The notes under the pieces: generated by a model
The model's input: the letters and a program-made list of their open reading frames with translations, nothing else
Database searches by the model: none
What the model was told of the DNA's origin: nothing
Made by a program: the position numbers and the translations under genes
DNA from: Vicinamibacterales bacterium
Lineage (GTDB): Bacteria > Acidobacteriota > Vicinamibacteria > Vicinamibacterales > 2-12-FULL-66-21
Reading direction: 5' to 3'
Length of the DNA stretch: 64,000 bases
NCBI GenBank assembly: GCA_035699745.1
Contig: DASSPH010000067.1
Coordinates: 144,121 to 208,120, forward strand
In this document: positions 42,054 through 49,767 of the stretch, in pieces
How the letters are laid out: each line of letters starts with the position of its first letter
Numbering within the stretch: the first letter of the stretch is position 1

Positions 42054-43058
42054 GTGGACGTGTTGTTCCCCTTCGCCGAGTACTGGTGGATGTACGGGCT
42101 CTTCACCGCCTTCATCCTGGTCTTGCTCGCCGTGGACCTCGGTGTCTTCCACCGGCATGCCCATGCCGTCACCTTCCGCGAATCGCTCGCCTGGTCCGCG
42201 GTCTGGGTCACGCTGGCGCTGGCGTTCAACTACGGTCTGTTCGCGTATGCCGCGGGGCGCTTCGGTCCGGAGGCGGGCGAACGGCTCGGGCTGGAGTTCC
42301 TCACCGGCTTCCTGGTGGAGAAGTCTCTCGCCGTCGACAACATCTTCGTGTTCGTCCTGGTGTTCGCCTACTTCCGCATCCCGCTGCAGTACCAGCATCG
42401 CGTCCTGTTCTACGGCATTCTCGGCGCCCTGGTCCTGCGCGGCGTCTTCATTGCGCTCGGATCGGTCCTGATGCAGTACCACGCGGTGGTGCTGATCTTC
42501 GGCGTGTTCCTCGTCCTGACCGGGCTGAAGATGCTGCGCGCGCCCGAGCAGCAGGTCGACCCGGACCGCAACGCCGTGATCCGGCTGTTCCGGCGCTGGA
42601 TCCCGGTGACCCGGGAGCTGCACGGCGCGCGCTTCCTGGTGCGGCACGACGGACGCCTGCAGGCCACGCCGCTGCTCGTCGCGCTCGTGTTCCTGGAGAT
42701 GAGCGACGTCATCTTCGCCGTCGATTCCGTGCCGGCGATCTTCGCGATCTCGCGCGAGCCGTTCATCGTGTTCACGTCCAACGTATTCGCGATTCTCGGC
42801 CTGCGGGCGATGTACTTCCTCCTGGCCGGCGCGATCGAGCGCTTCCACCTGCTGAAGTACGGACTGGCGCTCGTCCTGATTTTCGTCGGGCTGAAGATGG
42901 TCTGGCTGAACGACGCCTTCGGCGGGAAGTTCCCGATCGAATGGTCGCTGGCGATCATCGCGACGCTGCTTCTCGCCGCCATCCTGGCGTCGCTGGTCGT
43001 GCGGCGCCCCCGCGCCGGCACGGCGACGGACAGCAGCATCGATTCGCAGCCCGTTTGA
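42054..43058 (+). CDS. TerC/Alx-family integral membrane protein
   Basis: 334 residues from the GTG at 42054 (VDVLFPFAEYWWMYGLFTAF), with GGAG about 11 bases upstream. Eight to nine membrane helices. TerC signatures: LLAVDLGVFHRH, FLTGFLVEKSLAVDNIFVFV, ALVFLEMSDVIFAVDSVPAI, FAISREPFIVFTSNVFAILG, LRAMYFLLAGAIERF, LIFVGLKMVWLND. The two acidic motifs (VEKSLAVDN and FLEMSDVIFAVDSVP) are thought to form the metal path. Characterised members (E. coli Alx, MneA of other bacteria) export manganese and respond to alkaline pH, which would fit control by NhaR; tellurite resistance is the historical annotation. The frame upstream of the GTG covers the leader hairpin and is not protein-like. Confidence 0.88.
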   Translation: MDVLFPFAEYWWMYGLFTAFILVLLAVDLGVFHRHAHAVTFRESLAWSAVWVTLALAFNYGLFAYAAGRFGPEAGERLGLEFLTGFLVEKSLAVDNIFVFVLVFAYFRIPLQYQHRVLFYGILGALVLRGVFIALGSVLMQYHAVVLIFGVFLVLTGLKMLRAPEQQVDPDRNAVIRLFRRWIPVTRELHGARFLVRHDGRLQATPLLVALVFLEMSDVIFAVDSVPAIFAISREPFIVFTSNVFAILGLRAMYFLLAGAIERFHLLKYGLALVLIFVGLKMVWLNDAFGGKFPIEWSLAIIATLLLAAILASLVVRRPRAGTATDSSIDSQPV

Positions 43059-43182
43059 ACGTCGGGCAAGGATGCTTCGCTCCGGCCGTTCTCAGCATTC
43101 TCCCCATGGTGTGGGGTGACTACCAGATCCTCGACACGCGGGCGCTGATCGCGACGTCTCACGGTCGGCGCCCGCCGGGGAA

Positions 43183-44286
43183 TTACCAGCCCTGAAAGAA
43201 GCCTCCTTCGTACCAATCCCACAGCAGGTAGACGATCACGCTCTTCTTGCGGGTCCCGGCATCCGTCACCGGCAGCCGCAGACCTGCCGCCAGCCGTACG
43301 TGCTGGCGCGCGTTGAGCGTGACTTGCGCGCCGGGAAGCACATCCCACGCGATCTTCGCGCCCGAGACGAGCGGTCGTGCGGCCAGCACCTCGAGCATCG
43401 GAGACCAGACGCGGCCGAAGCGCGGCGCCTCCAGCGACGTGCCGATGGCCGCGCGCCAGAAGATCTCGTCGTCATGCTCGCGCTCCAGCGGCAGAGCGAA
43501 TCCCGCCTGGACCTGGATGAAGCTGTTGGCCGGGAGGAGCTGCCCGTAGGTGGCGAACGGTTCGAAGACCGGATACCCCTTTCCGAGTCCGCGCGTGGTG
43601 CTCCCGGTGGGCAGCACGACTTCGCCGGTGAGGCTGACGATGTTGCCGCGCGACAGGCTGTGGGCCAGCGTGCGCTTGTACTCGAGGGCGAGGTCGCCCA
43701 GTCCGGATGAACGGCCCGACCCGGCGTCGACCGACGAGATGGGGACGATCACCTCGAGCTGGTTCAACGGACCGAACCGCCGCTCGTAGTGGACCTTCGT
43801 GATCACGTTTCCCGACTGGGCGGACGCGCTGACGACCGCTTCGTCTTCGGGAAACGCCTTTGCCGTCACCAGGGGCCGCGGCAGGTTCAGCTCGCCGCGG
43901 GGCCACCGCTGATCGCTGCAGAAGGTCCGGATGTGGCCGATCGCGAGCGCCAGCTCCTGCTCGGTGAACGTCCCGCCCCACGGCGCCATCAGCGGCGAGA
44001 AGCCGCGCGCCGCGCCCCCCTGATGCGCGACCGCCAGGAATCCTCGATCCGGCTCGCGGGCCGCGAAGGCGCAATCAGTGAAGTCCGGCGGCTTGACGAT
44101 GCGCTCGAGCGCGGGATTCACGCCGCCGCGGCCGTCGGGTCCGTGGCAGGTCACACAGATCGTCTCGAACACCTCGCGCCCGGTCCGGCCCGACAGAGGT
44201 TGTTGCGCGTGCGCAGTGGAAACAGCGACCTCGAGCAGCGCTGCGCCGGCCAGGACGGTGATCAGATGGGTTCGCGGTCGCGACAT
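43183..44286 (-). CDS. Cytochrome c domain fused to an outer-membrane barrel-like domain
   Basis: 367 residues. The signal peptide MSRPRTHLITVLAGAALLEV ends in AHAQ. A monohaem cytochrome c domain follows with CVTCH (44-48) and a possible axial methionine in FSPLMAPWGGTFTEQELALA. From about residue 140 the sequence is beta-rich and resembles soluble or membrane-inserted barrels of the phenol-degradation/MetA type (YERRFGPLNQLEVIVPISSV, GLGDLALEYKRTLAHSLSRG, GEVVLPTGSTTRGLGKGYPV, FEPFATYGQLLPANSFIQVQ). GAGG lies 9 bases before the ATG at 44286; the longer open frame is arginine-rich noise. A haem group tethered to a barrel suggests electron transfer at the outer membrane. Confidence 0.75.
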   Translation of the reverse strand: MSRPRTHLITVLAGAALLEVAVSTAHAQQPLSGRTGREVFETICVTCHGPDGRGGVNPALERIVKPPDFTDCAFAAREPDRGFLAVAHQGGAARGFSPLMAPWGGTFTEQELALAIGHIRTFCSDQRWPRGELNLPRPLVTAKAFPEDEAVVSASAQSGNVITKVHYERRFGPLNQLEVIVPISSVDAGSGRSSGLGDLALEYKRTLAHSLSRGNIVSLTGEVVLPTGSTTRGLGKGYPVFEPFATYGQLLPANSFIQVQAGFALPLEREHDDEIFWRAAIGTSLEAPRFGRVWSPMLEVLAARPLVSGAKIAWDVLPGAQVTLNARQHVRLAAGLRLPVTDAGTRKKSVIVYLLWDWYEGGFFQGW

Positions 44287-44455
44287 GCTGCACCTCGGAA
44301 GCTTGCACGAGTCAGCAGAGCAAGCAGGATGCCTCCGCGGCGACGGGTTATGGGCGCGTGCCGTGCGATCGCACGCGCGGCGCGCGGCTTCTTCCCCGCG
44401 CACGGGGAAAATGTCGCGCGCGTGTCGCGCCTTGCACAGGCGCAGACCCGCGGCC

Positions 44456-46000
44456 CTAGATGTAGTCCTTGATCGACCGCCAGGCGTCGCGCAGCGGCAT
44501 CTTGAGGCGCCGGCAGACGAAGATGCGGACGCCGTCCTCGTACGGCATGCAATAGCGGCATCGCACGGCACGCATCTCGACCACCTGCTCGAAATCGGGC
44601 GCGTGGTCTTCATACGACCCGCCGACGATGATCATCACGTCCCCGGTGTAGTCGCGTGGACCCCAGAGGTAGTAGCTGTTGTGCCCGCTGATCGCGCGCG
44701 GCAGGCCGAGCTCGCGTCCGAAGAAGTCGATCGCGCCGGCGCGGCCGTAGTTCGTGGCCAGGATCGCGCAACGTCCGCGCTCGTCCGGTGAGAGCCCGGC
44801 GTACACGGCACTCACCTCGCGCGCCAGCTCCGGCCATCCGAACTGGTCCGCATAGTGCTGCGGCAGCAGCCCGACGCGTGTCTTCTCCTCGGCCCGCGGC
44901 GCAAGCCTCAGCGCCGCCGCATACCGGATGAACGTCTCCACGGGAAGCACCGGCAGCCCTGCCGGCGCAGTGACGGCGCCGGCTGCGACAATCGCGACGA
45001 CCATCCCAGCGCGGAGCCATTGCCGCTGCACCATGCGTTCAATCGCGACCGCGCCGGCGGCAAAGATCATCGGGAACGCCGGGCTCAAGTAGTTCGCGCG
45101 CGCGGTACCCGAGACCAGCAGGATCGCCGCCGGCACAACGAACAGCCACACCAGCGCGCGAGCGTCGAGACGCTGGCCGCCGCGGCGAAACAGCAGCAGC
45201 AGGCCCGCGGTCCACACCGGGAGCGTGATCGGGTGCTGGACCACGATCTGGTTCGCCAGGAACTCCAGCGGGGCGACCGGCGACATCTTCCGGGTGGTTG
45301 CGTTCTCGATGAACTCGAGCGTCGGCCATCCATGCTGGATCTGCCAGACCACGTGCGGCAGGAACAGCGCACCGGCGATCGCCGCGGTCAGCCAGGGCCC
45401 CGCCGTCGTCAGATGCCGGCGCGCGCCCGTCAGGAGCAGCACCGCCGCCATGCCGGCGCCGAGCCAGAGCACGCTGATCTTGTTCAGGAGTCCGAGCCCC
45501 AGCAACACGCCGAGCGCGACCCACCACGCCGGCCGCGTCGAGGAGATCGCGTGCACGAAAGCCAGCGCGGACACGGACCAGAAGAGCAGGTCCAGGGCGT
45601 TCATCGAGAAGAAATGCCCGACGCCGAGGTAGACCGGTCCGACGACAACGCAGAGTGCCGCGAGAATCTGCGCGAACCTGGCGCCGCCAATCTGCCGCGC
45701 GAGCAGTCCCGTCACGAACACGGTCGCCGCCGCCGCGAGCCAGGCCGGCAGGCGGATCGCCCAGAGGCTGTCGCCGAGGACCAGTCGCGCGAGCCGGAGC
45801 ACCGCGATCGAAAGCGGCGGGTGGTCGACGTAGCCGAGCGCGAGATGGTCGCTGCAGGCGAGGTAGTACAACTCGTCACGGAAGTAGCCGTAGCGAGCAC
45901 CGGCGGCGGCGTGCAGCAGGAGCGTCGCGCCGGCGATCGCCAGCAGCTCCATCCGCGCAAGCGGGTGATGCGCGCCCGAGTCAGGCCTCGACACCGCCAC
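44456..46000 (-). CDS. GT39/ArnT-type membrane glycosyltransferase
   Basis: About 515 residues. A first helix is followed by the periplasmic acidic motif FRDELYYLA (with GYVDHPPLSIAVL), the catalytic loop of the PMT/ArnT superfamily. About eleven helices follow (AALCVVVGPVYLGVGHFF, WVALGVLLGLGLLNKISVLW, LPVWTAGLLLLF), then a soluble C-terminal part (GRAGAIDFFGRELGLPRAIS, GPRDYTGDVMIIVGG). It would move a sugar from a polyprenyl phosphate to an unknown acceptor. The start is unclear: GTG at 46000, ATG at 45952 and TTG at 46030 are all in frame without a good ribosome-binding site. Divergent from the kinase at 46117. Confidence 0.85.
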   Translation of the reverse strand: MAVSRPDSGAHHPLARMELLAIAGATLLLHAAAGARYGYFRDELYYLACSDHLALGYVDHPPLSIAVLRLARLVLGDSLWAIRLPAWLAAAATVFVTGLLARQIGGARFAQILAALCVVVGPVYLGVGHFFSMNALDLLFWSVSALAFVHAISSTRPAWWVALGVLLGLGLLNKISVLWLGAGMAAVLLLTGARRHLTTAGPWLTAAIAGALFLPHVVWQIQHGWPTLEFIENATTRKMSPVAPLEFLANQIVVQHPITLPVWTAGLLLLFRRGGQRLDARALVWLFVVPAAILLVSGTARANYLSPAFPMIFAAGAVAIERMVQRQWLRAGMVVAIVAAGAVTAPAGLPVLPVETFIRYAAALRLAPRAEEKTRVGLLPQHYADQFGWPELAREVSAVYAGLSPDERGRCAILATNYGRAGAIDFFGRELGLPRAISGHNSYYLWGPRDYTGDVMIIVGGSYEDHAPDFEQVVEMRAVRCRYCMPYEDGVRIFVCRRLKMPLRDAWRSIKDYI

Positions 46001-46116
46001 GAACGTACTTGCGATTCCCCCGCCGGTCAACGACGGTCATCTCGGCGGATCCCGCGACGGACGCCGGCCCGGTCGATTACTATGGTGCGCGCGCGTCAGC
46101 GCTCGAGACCGACACT

Positions 46117-48792
46117 GTGCCTTTGCCCGCGGGGACGCGGATCGGATCCTACGAAATCGTCTCCGCCCTGGGTGCCGGCGGGATGGGCGAGGTCTATCGC
46201 GCGACGGACACGACCCTGAAGCGTCAGGTGGCCATCAAGGTGCTGCCGGCTCACGTCGTGCTCGATCCCGATCGCCTGGCGCGGTTCCGCCGCGAAGCGG
46301 AGATCCTCGCCGCCCTCAATCATTCGAACATCGCGCACGTCTTCGGTCTGGAGACGCCGAACGAGAGCCCGGCGCTCGTGATGGAGCTGGTCGAAGGGCC
46401 GACGCTCGCGGATCGTCTCGCGCAGGGACCGATTCCTCCGGGAGAAGCGCTCGCCATCGCCAGGCAGATTGCCGAAGCCGTCGAAGCGGCGCACGAGCAG
46501 GGCATCGTCCACCGCGATCTCAAGCCCGCAAACGTGAAGGTGCGCGCCGACGGCGTCGTCAAGGTCCTCGACTTCGGCCTGGCGAAGGCGTTCGATCCCG
46601 TCGACGGTCCGGCAGCCACGGCGGCCTCGACGATCTCGATCCCGGCGACGCTGCCGGGCGTGGTTCTCGGCACGCCGGCCTACATGAGTCCCGAACAGGC
46701 GAGAGGCGATCGCGCCGGCCGGCAGTCGGACATCTGGTCCTTCGGCGTCGTGCTCTACGAAATGCTGACCGGCGTCTCTCCGTTCCGGCGGCCGACGACC
46801 ACCGACACGCTGGCGAGCGTCGTCGGCGCCGACCCCGACTACTCGACCTTGCCTTCCGATGTCCCCGTCATCGCGCGCCATTTGATTCGCCGCTGTCTCG
46901 AGAAGGATCAGCGGCTCCGTCTGAAGCACATCGGCGATGCCAGGCTCGAGGTCGATGACGCCATCGCGGCGCTCAGGTCCGGCTCCGATCGGGCGGGGTC
47001 TGCGCCTCGCGCCGCGCGCTCCCGCCCGTGGCAGCTCGCCGCCATCATCGGAACGATCGCGCTGGCGGCACTCGGCGGCTGGTGGGCCGGGCACCGTGCT
47101 GCGCCGCGCGGTGCCGCGCCCCTCATCCGCCTGTCGATCCCCTCCCTCGATGCACCGGTCGCATTGCCGTTCGGCGTCCGTCGGGTGGCCATCTCGGCGG
47201 ACGGGATGCAGGTCGCGTACAGCGCGGCCAGCCGGCTGTGGATTCGCCGCCTCGATCGGAAGGACGCCAGCACCGTCGATATCGAGGCATGGAATCCGTT
47301 CTTCTCGCCGGCGGGCGACTGGGTCGGTTTCTTCTCCACCGCAGGGGACGGACCCGGACTGAAGAAGGTGGCGGTCGGCGGCGGCGCGCCGGTGTCGATC
47401 GCGCCGATGTCGGAGCGCCCGTTCGGGGCAGCCTGGGGGCGCGACGGCACGATCGTGTACGCCACGTCCGTCGGTCTCTACCAGGTCGCCGAGAACGGCG
47501 GAGGCGCCAGGCTCCTCGCCAGGCCGGATCCACGGAGGAAGGAACGCGCCTACGCCTGGCCCCGGTTCCTGCCCGACGGTCGAGCCGTGCTGTTCACCAT
47601 CGTCCCTGTCGAGTCGATCGATACCGCGGAGATCGCGCTGCTCGATCTGGCCACGCTCCAGACCACCATCATTCTCAGAGGCGGCACGGACGCGCAGTAC
47701 CTTCCGACCGGGCACTTGATCTACGCGACTGGTCAGGCGCTGAGCGCCGTGGCCTTCGACGCAGAGAGACGTCAGCTGCGGGGGAATCCGGCGAGAGTGC
47801 CGGATCTCGAGATGGCCACCGCGGCGGACAACGGCGCGGCTCCGTACGACGTCTCCGGTACCGGCACGCTGGTGGCGATCCGCCCGGAACTGTCGACGGA
47901 CCTGCGGCGGGCGATGTCATGGGTCGATCGGCAGGGAAAGGAAGAAACGCTCCCGCTGCCACCGGACAGGTACTCGAATCCGCGGATTTCACCGGATGGC
48001 ACCCGCATCGCCGTCGATCTCGTCGGCGCGACGCGGAACGTCTGGATCTGGAATCTCGAACGGCGGAGTCTCACGAAATTGACCGATGGTCCGACCGAGG
48101 ACCTGTTGCCGGTCTGGAGTCCCGACGGAAGCCGCATCTTCTTCGCGTCGAATCGAACCGGGAACTTCAACCTCTACTCGCAGGCGGCGGACGGCGCGGC
48201 ACCCGCGACGCTGGTGTACGCGGCTCCAGGCACGCAGATGACGAACGCCGTCACGCCGGACGGCACGCGGCTGATCGCCGTCAAGAACTTCAGCGACCTC
48301 AGCGTTCTCCACCTGACGCGCCATGGGCGGCTGGAGCCGCTGCTGAACACCGGCGCCAGGACGTGGATCGGAGCGGTGTCGCCCGACGGCAAGTGGATCG
48401 CCTACGAGTCGCAGGAGTCGGGCCGGCAGGTGGAGATCTTCCTTCGCCCGTTTCCGGATGCCAGCGGCCGGCGCGAGAAGGTGTCTATCGACGGCGGGCG
48501 CTTTCCCGCATGGGGTTCGAAGGACAGCGGCGAGCTGTACTACGTGGATCCCGGCGGGGCGGTGATGGCGGCCGCGGTCACGCTGTCGCCGTCCCTGACG
48601 CTCGGCCGGGTGACGAAGCTGTTCGACTGGGAGAAGCCGCCGCGGGGAATATCCGGCAGGCCGTACGACATCTCGCCGATCGACGGACGGTTCCTCATGT
48701 TGAAGCCCGCGGTCAGGAACCCGAACGGCTTCGTCGACATCTCGGTCGTGCTGAACTGGACGCAGGAGTTGCAGCGCATCACCGGGAGATGA
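46117..48792 (+). CDS. Ser/Thr protein kinase with C-terminal TolB-like propeller
   Basis: 891 residues from a GTG at 46117 (PLPAGTRIGSYEIVSALGAG), which gives the usual short N-terminus. The open frame upstream has no ATG with protein character. Kinase: GAGGMGEVY (19-27), Lys41, HRDLKPAN (132-139), DFG (152-154), SPEQ near 193. One membrane helix around 305-323 (WQLAAIIGTIALAALGGWWA). The remainder is PD40/TolB-like propeller (RISPDGTRIAVDLVGATRNV, WSPDGSRIFFASNRTGNFNL, VSPDGKWIAYESQESGRQVE) ending FVDISVVLNWTQELQ, almost the same ending as the kinase at 38191 (VVLNWQEEL). The two are paralogs 5 kb apart on opposite strands. Confidence 0.92.
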   Translation: MPLPAGTRIGSYEIVSALGAGGMGEVYRATDTTLKRQVAIKVLPAHVVLDPDRLARFRREAEILAALNHSNIAHVFGLETPNESPALVMELVEGPTLADRLAQGPIPPGEALAIARQIAEAVEAAHEQGIVHRDLKPANVKVRADGVVKVLDFGLAKAFDPVDGPAATAASTISIPATLPGVVLGTPAYMSPEQARGDRAGRQSDIWSFGVVLYEMLTGVSPFRRPTTTDTLASVVGADPDYSTLPSDVPVIARHLIRRCLEKDQRLRLKHIGDARLEVDDAIAALRSGSDRAGSAPRAARSRPWQLAAIIGTIALAALGGWWAGHRAAPRGAAPLIRLSIPSLDAPVALPFGVRRVAISADGMQVAYSAASRLWIRRLDRKDASTVDIEAWNPFFSPAGDWVGFFSTAGDGPGLKKVAVGGGAPVSIAPMSERPFGAAWGRDGTIVYATSVGLYQVAENGGGARLLARPDPRRKERAYAWPRFLPDGRAVLFTIVPVESIDTAEIALLDLATLQTTIILRGGTDAQYLPTGHLIYATGQALSAVAFDAERRQLRGNPARVPDLEMATAADNGAAPYDVSGTGTLVAIRPELSTDLRRAMSWVDRQGKEETLPLPPDRYSNPRISPDGTRIAVDLVGATRNVWIWNLERRSLTKLTDGPTEDLLPVWSPDGSRIFFASNRTGNFNLYSQAADGAAPATLVYAAPGTQMTNAVTPDGTRLIAVKNFSDLSVLHLTRHGRLEPLLNTGARTWIGAVSPDGKWIAYESQESGRQVEIFLRPFPDASGRREKVSIDGGRFPAWGSKDSGELYYVDPGGAVMAAAVTLSPSLTLGRVTKLFDWEKPPRGISGRPYDISPIDGRFLMLKPAVRNPNGFVDISVVLNWTQELQRITGR

Positions 48793-48799
48793 CGCCGCG

Positions 48800-49726
48800 T
48801 CATTCCTCCGGATCGTCGCCGCGCGCCAGCGCCGGGAAACCGTGGCGCCGCCGCACGATCATCCAGAGCACCGGCGCGAGGACGGCGACCGCCAGGAGGA
48901 TGAGGCCGGTGTCGCGCATCGAGACGTTCAGCAGTCTCAGTGCGCTGGCCAGCAGGACGAATCCGAGGGCGCGCCGCACCAGTCCGCCGGGTGCGCGCGC
49001 CGAGAGTTGCGCGCCCACCCACACGCCAGGGATGCTGCCCAGCAGCAGGGAGGTCGTCAGGTCCAGTTGAAAGTCCCCAAAGATGATGTGACCGATCGCG
49101 GCTGACGCCACCAGCGGGACCGCCTGCACCAGATCGGTGCCCACGAGCTCGCTCGCTTTCAGCCGGGGATACAGCGCCATCAATCCGATGATGATGAGCG
49201 AGCCCGACCCGACCGACGTCATGCCGACGACCAGGCCGCCGACGATGCCGATGACGAGGACCGGCAGCGGGCGCACGGCCAGGCGGGGGCGTCCCTGCGG
49301 CAGCGGCGCGGCGCGTCCGTCGCGAACCCGAGCGTGCTCGACCAGGCGCATGTAGGCGCGGACCATCAGGCCGGCGGCCGACACCAACAAGGCAGTCGCC
49401 AGCGCGGTGCGGATCACCCCCTGCACCTGCTCGCCGTCGCCGAGGGCGCGAGCCAGCAGCACGCCGCAGAACGCCGCCGGAACGGACCCGATGCACAGCC
49501 ACTTCACCAGGCCGAGGTGGACGGTGCCCCGCCGCAGGTGCACGATCGAGCCGACCGGCTTCATCACCGCGCTCGCCACCAGATCCGACGACACGGCGGT
49601 CAGCGGCAACACGTTGAAGAACAGCACGAGCACGGGCGTCATCAGCGCCCCACCGCCCATGCCGGTGAGACCGACGATGACGCCGATCCCGAACGCGGCG
49701 AGCGTGAGCGCAACGTCGATGTTCAA
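48800..49726 (-). CDS. TauE/SafE-family sulfite/anion exporter
   Basis: 308 residues, about eight membrane helices. The two TauE repeats are visible: GIGVIVGLTGMGGGALMTPV with PLTAVSSDLVASAVMKPVGS, and GIVGGLVVGMTSVGSGSLII with LKASELVGTDLVQAVPLVAS, AAIGHIIFGDFQ. The family moves sulfite, sulfoacetate or other organosulfur anions across the inner membrane; the substrate here is unknown. The only start at the N-terminus is a TTG at 49726, as no in-frame ATG precedes the first helix. It ends 8 bases from the convergent kinase gene and is divergent from the ADOP gene at 49768, 41 bases away. Confidence 0.88.
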   Translation of the reverse strand: MNIDVALTLAAFGIGVIVGLTGMGGGALMTPVLVLFFNVLPLTAVSSDLVASAVMKPVGSIVHLRRGTVHLGLVKWLCIGSVPAAFCGVLLARALGDGEQVQGVIRTALATALLVSAAGLMVRAYMRLVEHARVRDGRAAPLPQGRPRLAVRPLPVLVIGIVGGLVVGMTSVGSGSLIIIGLMALYPRLKASELVGTDLVQAVPLVASAAIGHIIFGDFQLDLTTSLLLGSIPGVWVGAQLSARAPGGLVRRALGFVLLASALRLLNVSMRDTGLILLAVAVLAPVLWMIVRRRHGFPALARGDDPEE

Positions 49727-49767
49727 ATTGGCGTAGATGATTGTAATAGCCAGCCGGCTCGCGCGTC

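Noticed and set aside
43059..43182. Possible tRNA or terminator in the spacer with CCCCA/TGGGG arms
   Set aside because: No cloverleaf can be drawn, no T-loop sequence is present, and the stem is only five bases without a T-run.
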